A stretch of DNA of 32,283 nucleotides. It comes from Candidatus Hydrogenedentota bacterium. GTDB taxonomy: Bacteria; Hydrogenedentota; Hydrogenedentia; Hydrogenedentales; GCA-2746185. The stretch lies in the NCBI GenBank assembly GCA_947486375.1, contig CANKTP010000024.1, positions 1 to 32,283 on the forward strand, given 5' to 3'. How positions within the stretch are numbered: the stretch's first letter is position 1; every line of letters begins with the position of its first letter. Made by a program: the position numbers and the translations under genes. Under the pieces are notes generated by a model. The model saw nothing but the letters and a program-made list of their open reading frames with translations, ran no database searches and was not told the origin of the DNA. This document shows positions 9,135 to 15,967 of the stretch, one piece after another.

Positions 9135-10126
9135 CCGGCGCGCGGACGGACCGAATTGGCGCGGTGCTGATTGGCCGCAACGAGGGCGAACGGCTGCGCC
9201 GCTGTCTCGAGTCGGTCACGGGGAGTGCCGGCGCGCTCGTCTATGTCGACTCGGGATCGACGGACGGGAGCGTCGAGATGGCCCGCGCCGCCGGGGCCGA
9301 CGTGGTCGCGCTCGACATGGATCGCCCGTTTACCGCCGCGCGTGCCCGCAACGAGGGATTTCGGCGGCTCGCCGAGCTCTGCCCCGGCGCCGAGTATGTC
9401 CAATTCGTCGATGGCGATTGCGAAATCGCGGCCGGTTGGATCGAACGGGCGAGCGCCGAGCTCGACGAGCAACCGGGCGTCGCGGCGGTGTGCGGCCGGC
9501 GGCGCGAGCGTTTCCCCGGGCGCAGCATTTACAACCGGCTATGCGACATCGAGTGGGACACCCGCGTCGGGGAGGCCGAGTCCTGCGGCGGGGATGTCTT
9601 GATGCGCGCCGCGGCATTTCGCGAGGCCGGGGGATACCACCCCGGGCTCATCGCCGGGGAAGAACCGGAACTTTGTTTTCGATTGCGGGGCCTTGGTTGG
9701 AAAATCCTGCGCATCGACGGCGAGATGACGCTGCACGACGCGGCCATGACGCGCTTTGGCCAATGGTGGAAGCGTACCCTTCGGGCCGGCCACGCCTATG
9801 CCGAGAACGCGTGGAACCACGGCACTGGCCCCGAGCGGTTCAAGCGCCGCGAAGTGCGGAGTAACCTCGCCTGGGGGCTGGCGTTCCCGGCGGGAATTGC
9901 GGGGTGCGCGGCCTTCGTTCCGTGGGTCCTGCTCGGCCTCGCCGTGTATCCGCTCCAAGCCGGGCGCATCGCGATGCGCAAGAAGCGCGACGGCCTCCCC
10001 GTGGCGCAGGCGGTCCTGTATGGCGTGTTTTGCATGTTGGGAAAATTCCCGCTCGCCCTCGGGTTTATCAAGTTCCACAAGGATCGTCTCCTGCGCAAGA
10101 CGAGCGTTCTCATCGAGTACAAGTAA
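9131..10126 (+). CDS. GT2 family glycosyltransferase with C-terminal membrane segments
   Basis: A second inverting GT-A glycosyltransferase of the locus, 331 residues. Motifs in order: AVLIGRNEGERLRRCL, YVDSGSTDGS, FTAARARNEGF, the metal-binding FVDGDCEI, SCGGDVLMR, and PGLIAGEEPELCFRLR, where the EE/E acidic group is the likely base. The last 80 residues include hydrophobic stretches (about 243-262 and 285-305) that should anchor it to the membrane. No ATG is available at the conserved N-terminus. TTG at 9131 is chosen because it overlaps the sulfotransferase stop as TTGA and has GGTGGAG ending 10 nt upstream. This subfamily commonly sits in exosortase-linked polymer loci. It is the last gene of the tight run; about 100 nt of non-coding DNA follow. 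Confidence 0.88.
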   Translation: MTGARTDRIGAVLIGRNEGERLRRCLESVTGSAGALVYVDSGSTDGSVEMARAAGADVVALDMDRPFTAARARNEGFRRLAELCPGAEYVQFVDGDCEIAAGWIERASAELDEQPGVAAVCGRRRERFPGRSIYNRLCDIEWDTRVGEAESCGGDVLMRAAAFREAGGYHPGLIAGEEPELCFRLRGLGWKILRIDGEMTLHDAAMTRFGQWWKRTLRAGHAYAENAWNHGTGPERFKRREVRSNLAWGLAFPAGIAGCAAFVPWVLLGLAVYPLQAGRIAMRKKRDGLPVAQAVLYGVFCMLGKFPLALGFIKFHKDRLLRKTSVLIEYK

Positions 10127-10174
10127 GGCACCGCTCGCGGGCGCGCTACGGATGCCCCGGAGTAGGCCGCGGAG

Positions 10175-10180
10175 TATACT
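10175..10180 (+). promoter_or_regulatory. Possible -10 element before the zinc-ribbon/coiled-coil gene
   Basis: TATACT (5 of 6 to the consensus) stands in the 98-nt gap, 45 nt ahead of the GTG at 10225. No convincing -35 is found at 16-18 nt, so this is a weak call. It would restart transcription after the glycosyltransferase run. Confidence 0.3.
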
Positions 10181-10186
10181 AGGGAC

Positions 10187-10204
10187 GGGGCGGGAAAGCG
10201 CCCC
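10187..10204 (+). other. Small hairpin in the leader of the coiled-coil gene
   Basis: GGGGCG and CGCCCC pair perfectly around a GGAAAG loop. No T-run follows, so it does not look like an intrinsic terminator. If the TATACT at 10175 is a real -10 box, this stem would form at the extreme 5' end of the transcript, where such stems often protect mRNA from decay. Confidence 0.35.
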
Positions 10205-10224
10205 CTGACCGCCAGGATTGGAAC

Positions 10225-11952
10225 GTGATCGAGTTCGACTGCCCCCATTGCGCGAACCCATTCGCGGTGCCGCAAACCCTTGCCGGGCGCGAGGGCTGGT
10301 GCCGCGTCTGCAAGCGATTGGTCATCGTCCCCCACGCCGATGGCGGTGGGCCCGTTTGGTCGGAACTCCCGGTCGCGGAACAATGCGCGAGATTGGACCG
10401 GATGCTGCAATATGCGGCGGCCAAGGCAGACCGCTACAAACGCCTGCTGGCGCGGCAGTCCGACGAGTTGGGCCTGCTTGTCCGGCGCGGCACCGGGCCT
10501 CCACAAGGACCGGCGGAAGACGCCTTCCACGAACGCATCGGCGCGATCAAGACGGAGATGAAACGGCTCACCCGCGCAGTGCGGGACGCTGGGGATTCCC
10601 GGCGAACGGCCGAGAGCGAGCGTGACGAAAGTCGCGCGGAATGCGAGCGTCTCAAGAGGGAGCTCGCGGACGCCCCACCGGCACTGTGGCGCGGCGGCGA
10701 GGCGTACCCGGTGGCTCCTGAAATAGCCCTTCCGGGCGCGGCTGCGGTCGAACCGGGGCTGGAGCGGGAGCTGGAACAACTCCGCGATGAGCGCGATGCG
10801 ATTCGCGCCGAATTATCCCGGGCGCTCGACGCCCTCGCGTCGAGCGACGCGCGGCGCGCGGCGGCAGAGGCGGAATCCGGCACGGCGCGTTCGACGGCGG
10901 ACACGCTATCGGCGTCCATGCGGGAGGTGGAGCTGGAGCGGCGACACTGGACGGAAGAACGCGCGCGCCCGATCGAGACCATCGCGGCCCGCCCGGCGGA
11001 GGACCCCGCAATACGCGATGCCCTCGAGGCGGCCATCTCGGAGTCGCAGGCGTTGAAGAAATCGCTCGAGGTGGCGATGGCAGAGCTGGACAGGAAGGCC
11101 ACGGCCGCCGAAGCCGGCATGGCGCGAATGCGCGACGAACGCGATTCGGCCCTTGACGCGGTCCGCATTGCAAGGGAGGAATCGGACACGTTAGCGGCGT
11201 CCATGGGGGAGGTGGAACTCGAGCGGCGACACTGGACGGAAGAACGCGCGCGCCTGATCGAGACCATCGCGGCCCGCCCGGCGGAGGACCCCGCAATACG
11301 CGATGCCCTCGAGGCGGCCATCTCGGAGTCGCAGGCGTTGAAGAAATCGATCGAGGTGGCGATGGCAGAGCTGGACAGGAAGGCCACGGCCGCCGAAGCC
11401 GGCATGGCGCGAATGCGCGGCGAACGCGATTCGGCCCTCGACGCGGTCCGCCTTGCAAGGGAGGAATCGGAAACGTTGCGCGCGGCGGCGGCCTCGCGGG
11501 ACGACGCGGGGGCCGCGCGCGAGACGATGGCGGCGGAGATCGCATCGCTCGGGAAGGCCATCGCGAACTACGAGGAGCGAATCTCCTCCCTTGCCACCGT
11601 GCTCGACAAGGCCTTCGACGACCGGTCGCGCTTGGCGGTCGAGCGCGATGCCCTGCTCGATAAACTCTCGGACGCCGAGGCGCATGCGGCGGGGTTCAGG
11701 GAGACGGCCGAAAGCCACGCCGCGCGAATCGACGATTTGTCCCGGGAGCTGGTCGAACTGCGCCGCGCGAGGGTGGCGCTCGATGAGCGGGGACCCGGGG
11801 CGCAGCCGTCGGGCACGGATCCGGCCGGGGCGCCGGACGAGACGGCCCTGGCGCCGTTGTTGGACAATGGCTGGGCGCCCGGAATGGACGGCGGACCGGC
11901 CGAGGGGGACACGCTCATGCAGTCGTACCTGCGATTCTTGCGGTCCCGATGA
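10225..11952 (+). CDS. Zinc-ribbon coiled-coil protein of unknown function
   Basis: I do not recognise a named family. The 575-residue product opens with a compact zinc ribbon (FDCPHC, about 17 residues, then CRVC; Cys at about 6, 9, 27 and 30). The rest is almost all Ala/Glu/Arg-rich coiled coil from about 95 to 525, with an acidic low-complexity tail. Residues about 225-415 consist of two nearly identical 95-residue blocks, the product of a 285-bp DNA duplication. There is no signal peptide or membrane segment, so it is probably cytoplasmic and possibly structural. The start is GTG with AGGA 7 nt upstream. The next gene has the same kind of ribbon at its N-terminus and lies 32 nt downstream, so the two are likely an operon. 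A link to polymer synthesis is by position only. Confidence 0.75.
   Translation: MIEFDCPHCANPFAVPQTLAGREGWCRVCKRLVIVPHADGGGPVWSELPVAEQCARLDRMLQYAAAKADRYKRLLARQSDELGLLVRRGTGPPQGPAEDAFHERIGAIKTEMKRLTRAVRDAGDSRRTAESERDESRAECERLKRELADAPPALWRGGEAYPVAPEIALPGAAAVEPGLERELEQLRDERDAIRAELSRALDALASSDARRAAAEAESGTARSTADTLSASMREVELERRHWTEERARPIETIAARPAEDPAIRDALEAAISESQALKKSLEVAMAELDRKATAAEAGMARMRDERDSALDAVRIAREESDTLAASMGEVELERRHWTEERARLIETIAARPAEDPAIRDALEAAISESQALKKSIEVAMAELDRKATAAEAGMARMRGERDSALDAVRLAREESETLRAAAASRDDAGAARETMAAEIASLGKAIANYEERISSLATVLDKAFDDRSRLAVERDALLDKLSDAEAHAAGFRETAESHAARIDDLSRELVELRRARVALDERGPGAQPSGTDPAGAPDETALAPLLDNGWAPGMDGGPAEGDTLMQSYLRFLRSR
10898..11467 (+). repeat. 285-bp direct tandem duplication inside the coiled-coil gene
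   Basis: Copy 1 is about 10898-11182 and copy 2 about 11183-11467. Landmarks such as GCGACACTGG (10941 and 11226) and CGGACACG (10898 and 11183) recur at an exact 285-bp offset. The copies differ at only about a dozen positions. The unit is 95 codons and keeps the reading frame; the start of a third, quickly diverging copy follows at about 11468. Confidence 0.9.
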
Positions 11953-11984
11953 GCGCGATTCACGCCAAGGAACAATGACCCTTC

Positions 11985-12656
11985 ATGCAGAAGTTGTTGA
12001 TCACATGCCAGTGCGGGCAGCAAATGCAGGCGCCCCGATCCGCCCTCGGGAAGATGGGGCGTTGCAGCACCTGCGGGCATACGACGCGCATCACGGCCGC
12101 GAACACGCAACCCTTGGGCGGAAAGCGGCGTCCGGTGGTATATGGACCGCGACCGGCGGCCGAGGCGCCGGATTGGCGGCATTCCCCCGGCGCTTCGACG
12201 AATGCGAAGGTCGCATTTGGCCAGGCGGTGGATCATTTTTACGCGGGACGTTACGGCGAGTCTCTCGCCCTCTTCGATTCGTTGGACCGGGAATTCCCGG
12301 GCGATCCCGAAATCGAAAAGGGCCGCGAGGAATGCCTGAAGGCCATCCGCCGCCCCCAGGCCGCCCTGCCGCATCTGGACGGATCGGCGGCCGCGCGCAC
12401 GCCGGAGGCGGGCGGCGGCGTGTTGGATGTCGAGACGATCCGTAAAGTCGTGCTCGAACGGCTGCTGTATTCGACCTCCGAGTCGGTGCAAATCCAGGCG
12501 GCGGAACTGGCGATGCGCTTGTTGGGGATTTACGGCGCCGACAATGGCCAGGCCGCGCAAACGCCCGCGGCGGCCGTTGCGGAATCTCCTCTGGCCGACA
12601 CGGTTTCCCGCGTCCCCGGCGATCAATTAGCCGCGGATCGGCCTTCCGCTGAATAA
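11985..12656 (+). CDS. Small zinc-ribbon protein with a TPR-like segment, unknown function
   Basis: A 223-residue product of no recognised family. Residues 1-40 form a zinc-ribbon-like module (ITCQCGQ, then GRCSTCG), resembling the N-terminus of the preceding gene. Residues about 75-115 (AFGQAVDHFYAGRYGESLALFDSLDREFPGDPEIEKG) look like a single TPR-type helical hairpin, followed by a helical stretch around VETIRKVVLERLLYS and a low-complexity Ala-rich end. No signal peptide is seen. AAGGAA lies 12 nt before the ATG. The 3' end overlaps the convergent GT4 gene by 30 bp, so transcripts from the two strands must share their ends. Pairing with the coiled-coil gene suggests a joint function. Confidence 0.7.
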   Translation: MQKLLITCQCGQQMQAPRSALGKMGRCSTCGHTTRITAANTQPLGGKRRPVVYGPRPAAEAPDWRHSPGASTNAKVAFGQAVDHFYAGRYGESLALFDSLDREFPGDPEIEKGREECLKAIRRPQAALPHLDGSAAARTPEAGGGVLDVETIRKVVLERLLYSTSESVQIQAAELAMRLLGIYGADNGQAAQTPAAAVAESPLADTVSRVPGDQLAADRPSAE

Positions 12657-13832
12657 GGCCTCGAGCCGTTCCGCCGACCGGGGAATGTCGAATTCTTCCT
12701 TGACGGCCGCGGCGCCCGCGTTGCCCATGTCCCTGGCCAAATCGGGATCGGCCAGAATCCGCGACAATGCGCCCGCGAGTTCCACCGCATCGCCGGGGGA
12801 GACGACGAATCCCGCCTTGCCGTGCTCGACCAACTCGGCCACCCCTCCCACTCTCGTCGCGACCACGGGGCGGCCGTGCGCCATCGCCTCCATCAGGACC
12901 ACCGGGACGCCCTCGGAGAAACTTGCGAGGACGGCGACATCGCAACGCCGGAATTCCTCGGCGACGCGCGCCGGCTCGAGGGAGCCCGTCAACGTCATGG
13001 CGGACTCGATGCCCAATTCGCCGATGCGGCGCTCGATGCCGGACCGCAGCGGCCCATCGCCCACGAGGGTGCATGCGAAGGGAATCCCGCGCGCCCGAAG
13101 CAGGACGAGGGCCTCCAACAACACAAGATGCGCCTTTTCGGACGACATCCGCGCCACGCACAAGATGCGCCCGGGACCGTCATGGATCTCCTGCGGCGCG
13201 GCCTCGATGCCCTCGACGCCGCAGCGCACAACGTGAAACTTTCCCCAGAGTTCCGGCGGTGTGAGGTGCATCAGGCGTGCGCGGCCGAACTTACTGACGC
13301 ACACGATGAACTTGGCGCGCGCGGCCTTGTCCGCCAGGCGGAACTTTTCAGGCTCGTTCAGCTCGGAACCGTGGCAGGTGATGCTGAAGGGAATGCCCGC
13401 AAGCTCCGCGGCGAGCATGCCCGTGTTCGATCCCGTGTTTCCAAAATGACAGTGCAGGTGCTCGAACTTCTCCCGCGCCAGCCATCGGGCCAATTGGATG
13501 GCCTCGACAAAATAAATCGCCCATGAAAACCGGTCGCGGATCGACAATCCCTTCGCGCCCGCGGCGCCCATGAAGCCGCGAAAGGTCTTGATCGGGCGGG
13601 TGGTCGTTGCCCAGAAAATCGCGGCCAAGTAGGAAGCCATCTCGGCGGGAATCAGCCAGCGCGTGCCCCGCGCCTCGGCCTCGGCCTCGGGGCCGCGAAT
13701 ATCGTGGGGAGCGGGCTTGCGAATCGAGTAGGTCACGATCTCGTGGCCGCGCGCGCGCAGGGATTGCACCTCGCGCAGCACGAAGGTATGCGACACGGCA
13801 GGATAGAGGCTCGTGAGGTAGGCGATCTTCAT
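12627..13832 (-). CDS. GT4 family glycosyltransferase
   Basis: A retaining GT-B enzyme, 401 residues, resembling exopolysaccharide transferases of the WcaL/EpsD type. It starts MKIAYLTSLYPAVSHTFVLREV, a typical donor-independent N-domain opening. The C-domain has ILCVARMSSEKAHLVLLEAL, VGDGPLR, and the signature SFSEGVPVVLMEAMA with the two glutamates of the E-x7-E motif that bind the nucleotide sugar. It is cytoplasmic and would extend the lipid-linked unit. Its ATG overlaps the stop of the deacetylase gene by 4 nt (ATGA), so both are expressed as a minus-strand pair. The sugar specificity cannot be read from the sequence. Confidence 0.92.
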   Translation of the reverse strand: MKIAYLTSLYPAVSHTFVLREVQSLRARGHEIVTYSIRKPAPHDIRGPEAEAEARGTRWLIPAEMASYLAAIFWATTTRPIKTFRGFMGAAGAKGLSIRDRFSWAIYFVEAIQLARWLAREKFEHLHCHFGNTGSNTGMLAAELAGIPFSITCHGSELNEPEKFRLADKAARAKFIVCVSKFGRARLMHLTPPELWGKFHVVRCGVEGIEAAPQEIHDGPGRILCVARMSSEKAHLVLLEALVLLRARGIPFACTLVGDGPLRSGIERRIGELGIESAMTLTGSLEPARVAEEFRRCDVAVLASFSEGVPVVLMEAMAHGRPVVATRVGGVAELVEHGKAGFVVSPGDAVELAGALSRILADPDLARDMGNAGAAAVKEEFDIPRSAERLEALFSGRPIRG

Positions 13833-14878
13833 GAGGTCACCGCGCGCGAGGTCTCGCGCGCGAAGGCCTTGTCTGCAAGGCCCGTGAGCTCGAGGCGCAG
13901 CTGCGATGGCGACGCCGCGCCGCCCGGCCCGGCCAGGCGGCCTTCGTGGATGAACCAGCGTTTCAATTCATACGGCGCGGCGCCGTGTTCCTTGTTCGAT
14001 CCCCGGTGCGTCGTGACGGCGCATTGGTATCCTGCTTCTCCAGCGAGACGAAGCGTGCGGGCATCGTAGTCGCCATTGGGATAACAGAACGTATCGACGG
14101 CGGCGTCCAAGCCCTCCTCGAGGGTCCGCTTCGAGCCGCACACTTCCGCCCGAAGCGCCTCATCGTCCAACAAGGGAAGTATCTCGTGCGAGGCGGAATG
14201 CGATCCGATTTCGTGTCCTTGTCTATGCACCGTCCGGAGTTGGTCCCATGTCATGATGCGATCGTTTTCCGAAAACGCCAAGGCGTCTCCCACGGCGGCC
14301 ACAAGCCGCGCCGTCAGCGCGGCCCGATCCCGCGGCGCCCGCTTCTTCGCCGCGGCGACCACCTCGCGCGGCGACGCCGATGGACCGGGTGCATCGAGGA
14401 TTGTCCCGTCCGGGGCGACCCCACGCCCTTGCGAACGCAACACCTGTACCGCCCGGCCCGCTTGATCGTACCACGGCGGCGCCTCGATCCCGGCGAGATC
14501 GGCGACCACGAAGAAGGTCGCGCGAAGGCCATGCTTGGCCAGAACAGGAACCGCGAGCAGGGCGTTGTCGCGATAACCGTCATCGAAGGTGATGACCGCG
14601 ATCGGCTTGTCCGTTTTCGTCCGCCGGGACCATGCGTCAAAGGCCTCTCGCAAGGGCAGGAGGTGGAATCGGCGCGCCAACACGGCACAATGGGCTTCAA
14701 AGGCCTCAGGGGTGACCACTAGATCGGGGATGAAGTACGCCGCTTTTTCGACTGCCGGAAGCACGCGGTGATAGCACAGGATCGTCAGGCCCGACCGAAG
14801 CTGCGCCTCGCGTCGCGCCAGAAGCCCACTCGCCCGGCACCCCGCCGCCACCGCCGAACGCACAAGTTCCTTCATCAT
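13829..14878 (-). CDS. Polysaccharide deacetylase (NodB homology domain)
   Basis: A CE4-type metal-dependent deacetylase, 349 residues. Motif 1 is TFDDGY (Asp99 and Asp100), motif 2 is SHSASH with metal ligands His227 and His231, and a YPNGDYD motif follows near 263-269. The upstream LTILCYHRVLP segment is typical of exopolysaccharide-locus members of the family. There is an insert of about 80 residues between motifs 1 and 2, as is common in this branch. No clear signal peptide is present, so it may act on lipid-linked intermediates in the cytoplasm or be membrane-associated. N-deacetylation would create free amines, and the sulfotransferase of this locus could in principle use them as acceptors. 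The start is ATG at 14878 with a second ATG immediately after; the Shine-Dalgarno is weak. Confidence 0.92.
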   Translation of the reverse strand: MMKELVRSAVAAGCRASGLLARREAQLRSGLTILCYHRVLPAVEKAAYFIPDLVVTPEAFEAHCAVLARRFHLLPLREAFDAWSRRTKTDKPIAVITFDDGYRDNALLAVPVLAKHGLRATFFVVADLAGIEAPPWYDQAGRAVQVLRSQGRGVAPDGTILDAPGPSASPREVVAAAKKRAPRDRAALTARLVAAVGDALAFSENDRIMTWDQLRTVHRQGHEIGSHSASHEILPLLDDEALRAEVCGSKRTLEEGLDAAVDTFCYPNGDYDARTLRLAGEAGYQCAVTTHRGSNKEHGAAPYELKRWFIHEGRLAGPGGAASPSQLRLELTGLADKAFARETSRAVTS

Positions 14879-14931
14879 CGCGGCATCTGGATTCCCATGA
14901 ACAGGCGCGCCAACACTCGCGCGTGGGGCTA

Positions 14932-14960
14932 AGGGTAGCGAAACCGATCCGCACGGTCAA
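14932..14960 (-). promoter_or_regulatory. Candidate sigma-70 promoter for the deacetylase-GT4 pair
   Basis: On the minus strand TTGACC (-35, 14960-14955, 5 of 6) is followed after exactly 17 nt by TACCCT (-10, 14937-14932, 3 of 6). Transcription would start near 14925, some 47 nt before the deacetylase ATG. The -10 box is poor, so support is moderate. Confidence 0.4.
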
Positions 14961-14997
14961 TCGGACGGGCCCATCGCCGTCAAGGGGATGGCTGCCG

Positions 14998-15026
14998 TTG
15001 GAACCCCCATACCATAGTGCTATGAT
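14998..15026 (+). promoter_or_regulatory. Sigma-70 promoter for the GT2 gene at 15067
   Basis: TTGGAA (-35, 14998-15003, 4 of 6) and TATGAT (-10, 15021-15026, 5 of 6) are separated by 17 nt. A start near 15033 gives a 34-nt leader. This rules against the upstream in-frame ATG at 15022, which would lie inside the -10 box. Confidence 0.65.
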
Positions 15027-15066
15027 CGCTCGACGGCGAATAGAACGACAGGACGGCGAAATCACG

Positions 15067-15960
15067 ATGAGCGAGCGCGGAACGGATGATTCGAAATATG
15101 TCCTGGTCATGCCGACCCGGGACGAGGAGAAGTATCTACAGGCAGCGCTCGACTCGATCGCGGCGCAGACAGAGTTGCCTGCGGAGCTGGTCATCGTGAA
15201 TGACGGGTCGAAGGACCGGACGGGCGAGATTGCGGAGGCGGCGGCGCGGAAGTATCCGTGGATCCATGTGGTGCATCGCGCGGACCGGGGCGAGCGCAAG
15301 GTGGGCGGCGGCGTGGTGGACACGTTTTATTCGGGGTACGAGGCGCTGCGGACGACAGACTACACGTTTATCTGCAAGATCGACGGGGACCTGACGTTTG
15401 GCCCGGCGTATTTCGAGGAGTTACTGAAAAAATTCGCCGCCGAGCCGCGATTGGGGGGGGCAAGCGGCAAGGTGTTTAACCCGGTGAACGGGGTGCTTCA
15501 CGCGGAGAGCCTGATCGACGAGATGGTGGCGGGGCTGATCAATTTTTGGCGCCGGGAGTGCTTCGAGGATTTCGGGGGCTTCGTGCGGGAGGTGATGTGG
15601 GACGGGATCAATTTCCACCGGGCGCGGATGTTCGGGTGGCGGACGGCGAGTTTTCACGACGAGGCGTTGAAGATCGTCCATCACCGGCTGATGGGATCGA
15701 GCCATAAGGGCATCTTGCACGGGCGCATGCGGTGGGGCCGGGGACAGTGGTTCATGGGGACGCACCCGCTGTATGTGATCGCGAGCGGGATATTCCGGAT
15801 GCGGGAGCGACCGTACGTTGTCGGGGGCCTGTGCATTGTCGCGGGATATTTCCGCGCCTGGCTTCAAGGCGAACGGCGTTACGACGACTTGAGATTCCGG
15901 AATGAACTTCACCGCTGGCAGTTGCGGCGTCTCGGGCTGGGATTTCTCGCCCCGAAATAG
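15067..15960 (+). CDS. GT2 family glycosyltransferase
   Basis: A 297-residue GT-A glycosyltransferase. Visible motifs are VLVMPTRDEEKYL, VIVNDGSKDRT, the metal-binding KIDGDLTF, GGASGKVFNP, and a Trp/Asp-rich segment REVMWDGINFHRARMFGW in the acceptor region, followed by hydrophobic stretches near the end (around PYVVGGLCIVAGYF). ATG at 15067 is chosen because a good promoter overlaps the upstream ATG at 15022, and AGGACGG lies about 10-15 nt upstream of 15067. Unlike most neighbours, the gene strongly prefers G-ending codons (GCG, CGG, ACG, GTG), which hints at a different history or expression class. It has its own promoter and ends 7 nt short of the convergent lipoprotein gene. It presumably serves the same polymer, by position. 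Confidence 0.88.
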   Translation: MSERGTDDSKYVLVMPTRDEEKYLQAALDSIAAQTELPAELVIVNDGSKDRTGEIAEAAARKYPWIHVVHRADRGERKVGGGVVDTFYSGYEALRTTDYTFICKIDGDLTFGPAYFEELLKKFAAEPRLGGASGKVFNPVNGVLHAESLIDEMVAGLINFWRRECFEDFGGFVREVMWDGINFHRARMFGWRTASFHDEALKIVHHRLMGSSHKGILHGRMRWGRGQWFMGTHPLYVIASGIFRMRERPYVVGGLCIVAGYFRAWLQGERRYDDLRFRNELHRWQLRRLGLGFLAPK

Positions 15961-15967
15961 GGGCCGG

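Noticed and set aside
15022-15066. Upstream ATG for the GT2 gene at 15067
   Set aside because: It lies inside the predicted -10 box TATGAT, lacks a Shine-Dalgarno, and adds residues not typical of the family.
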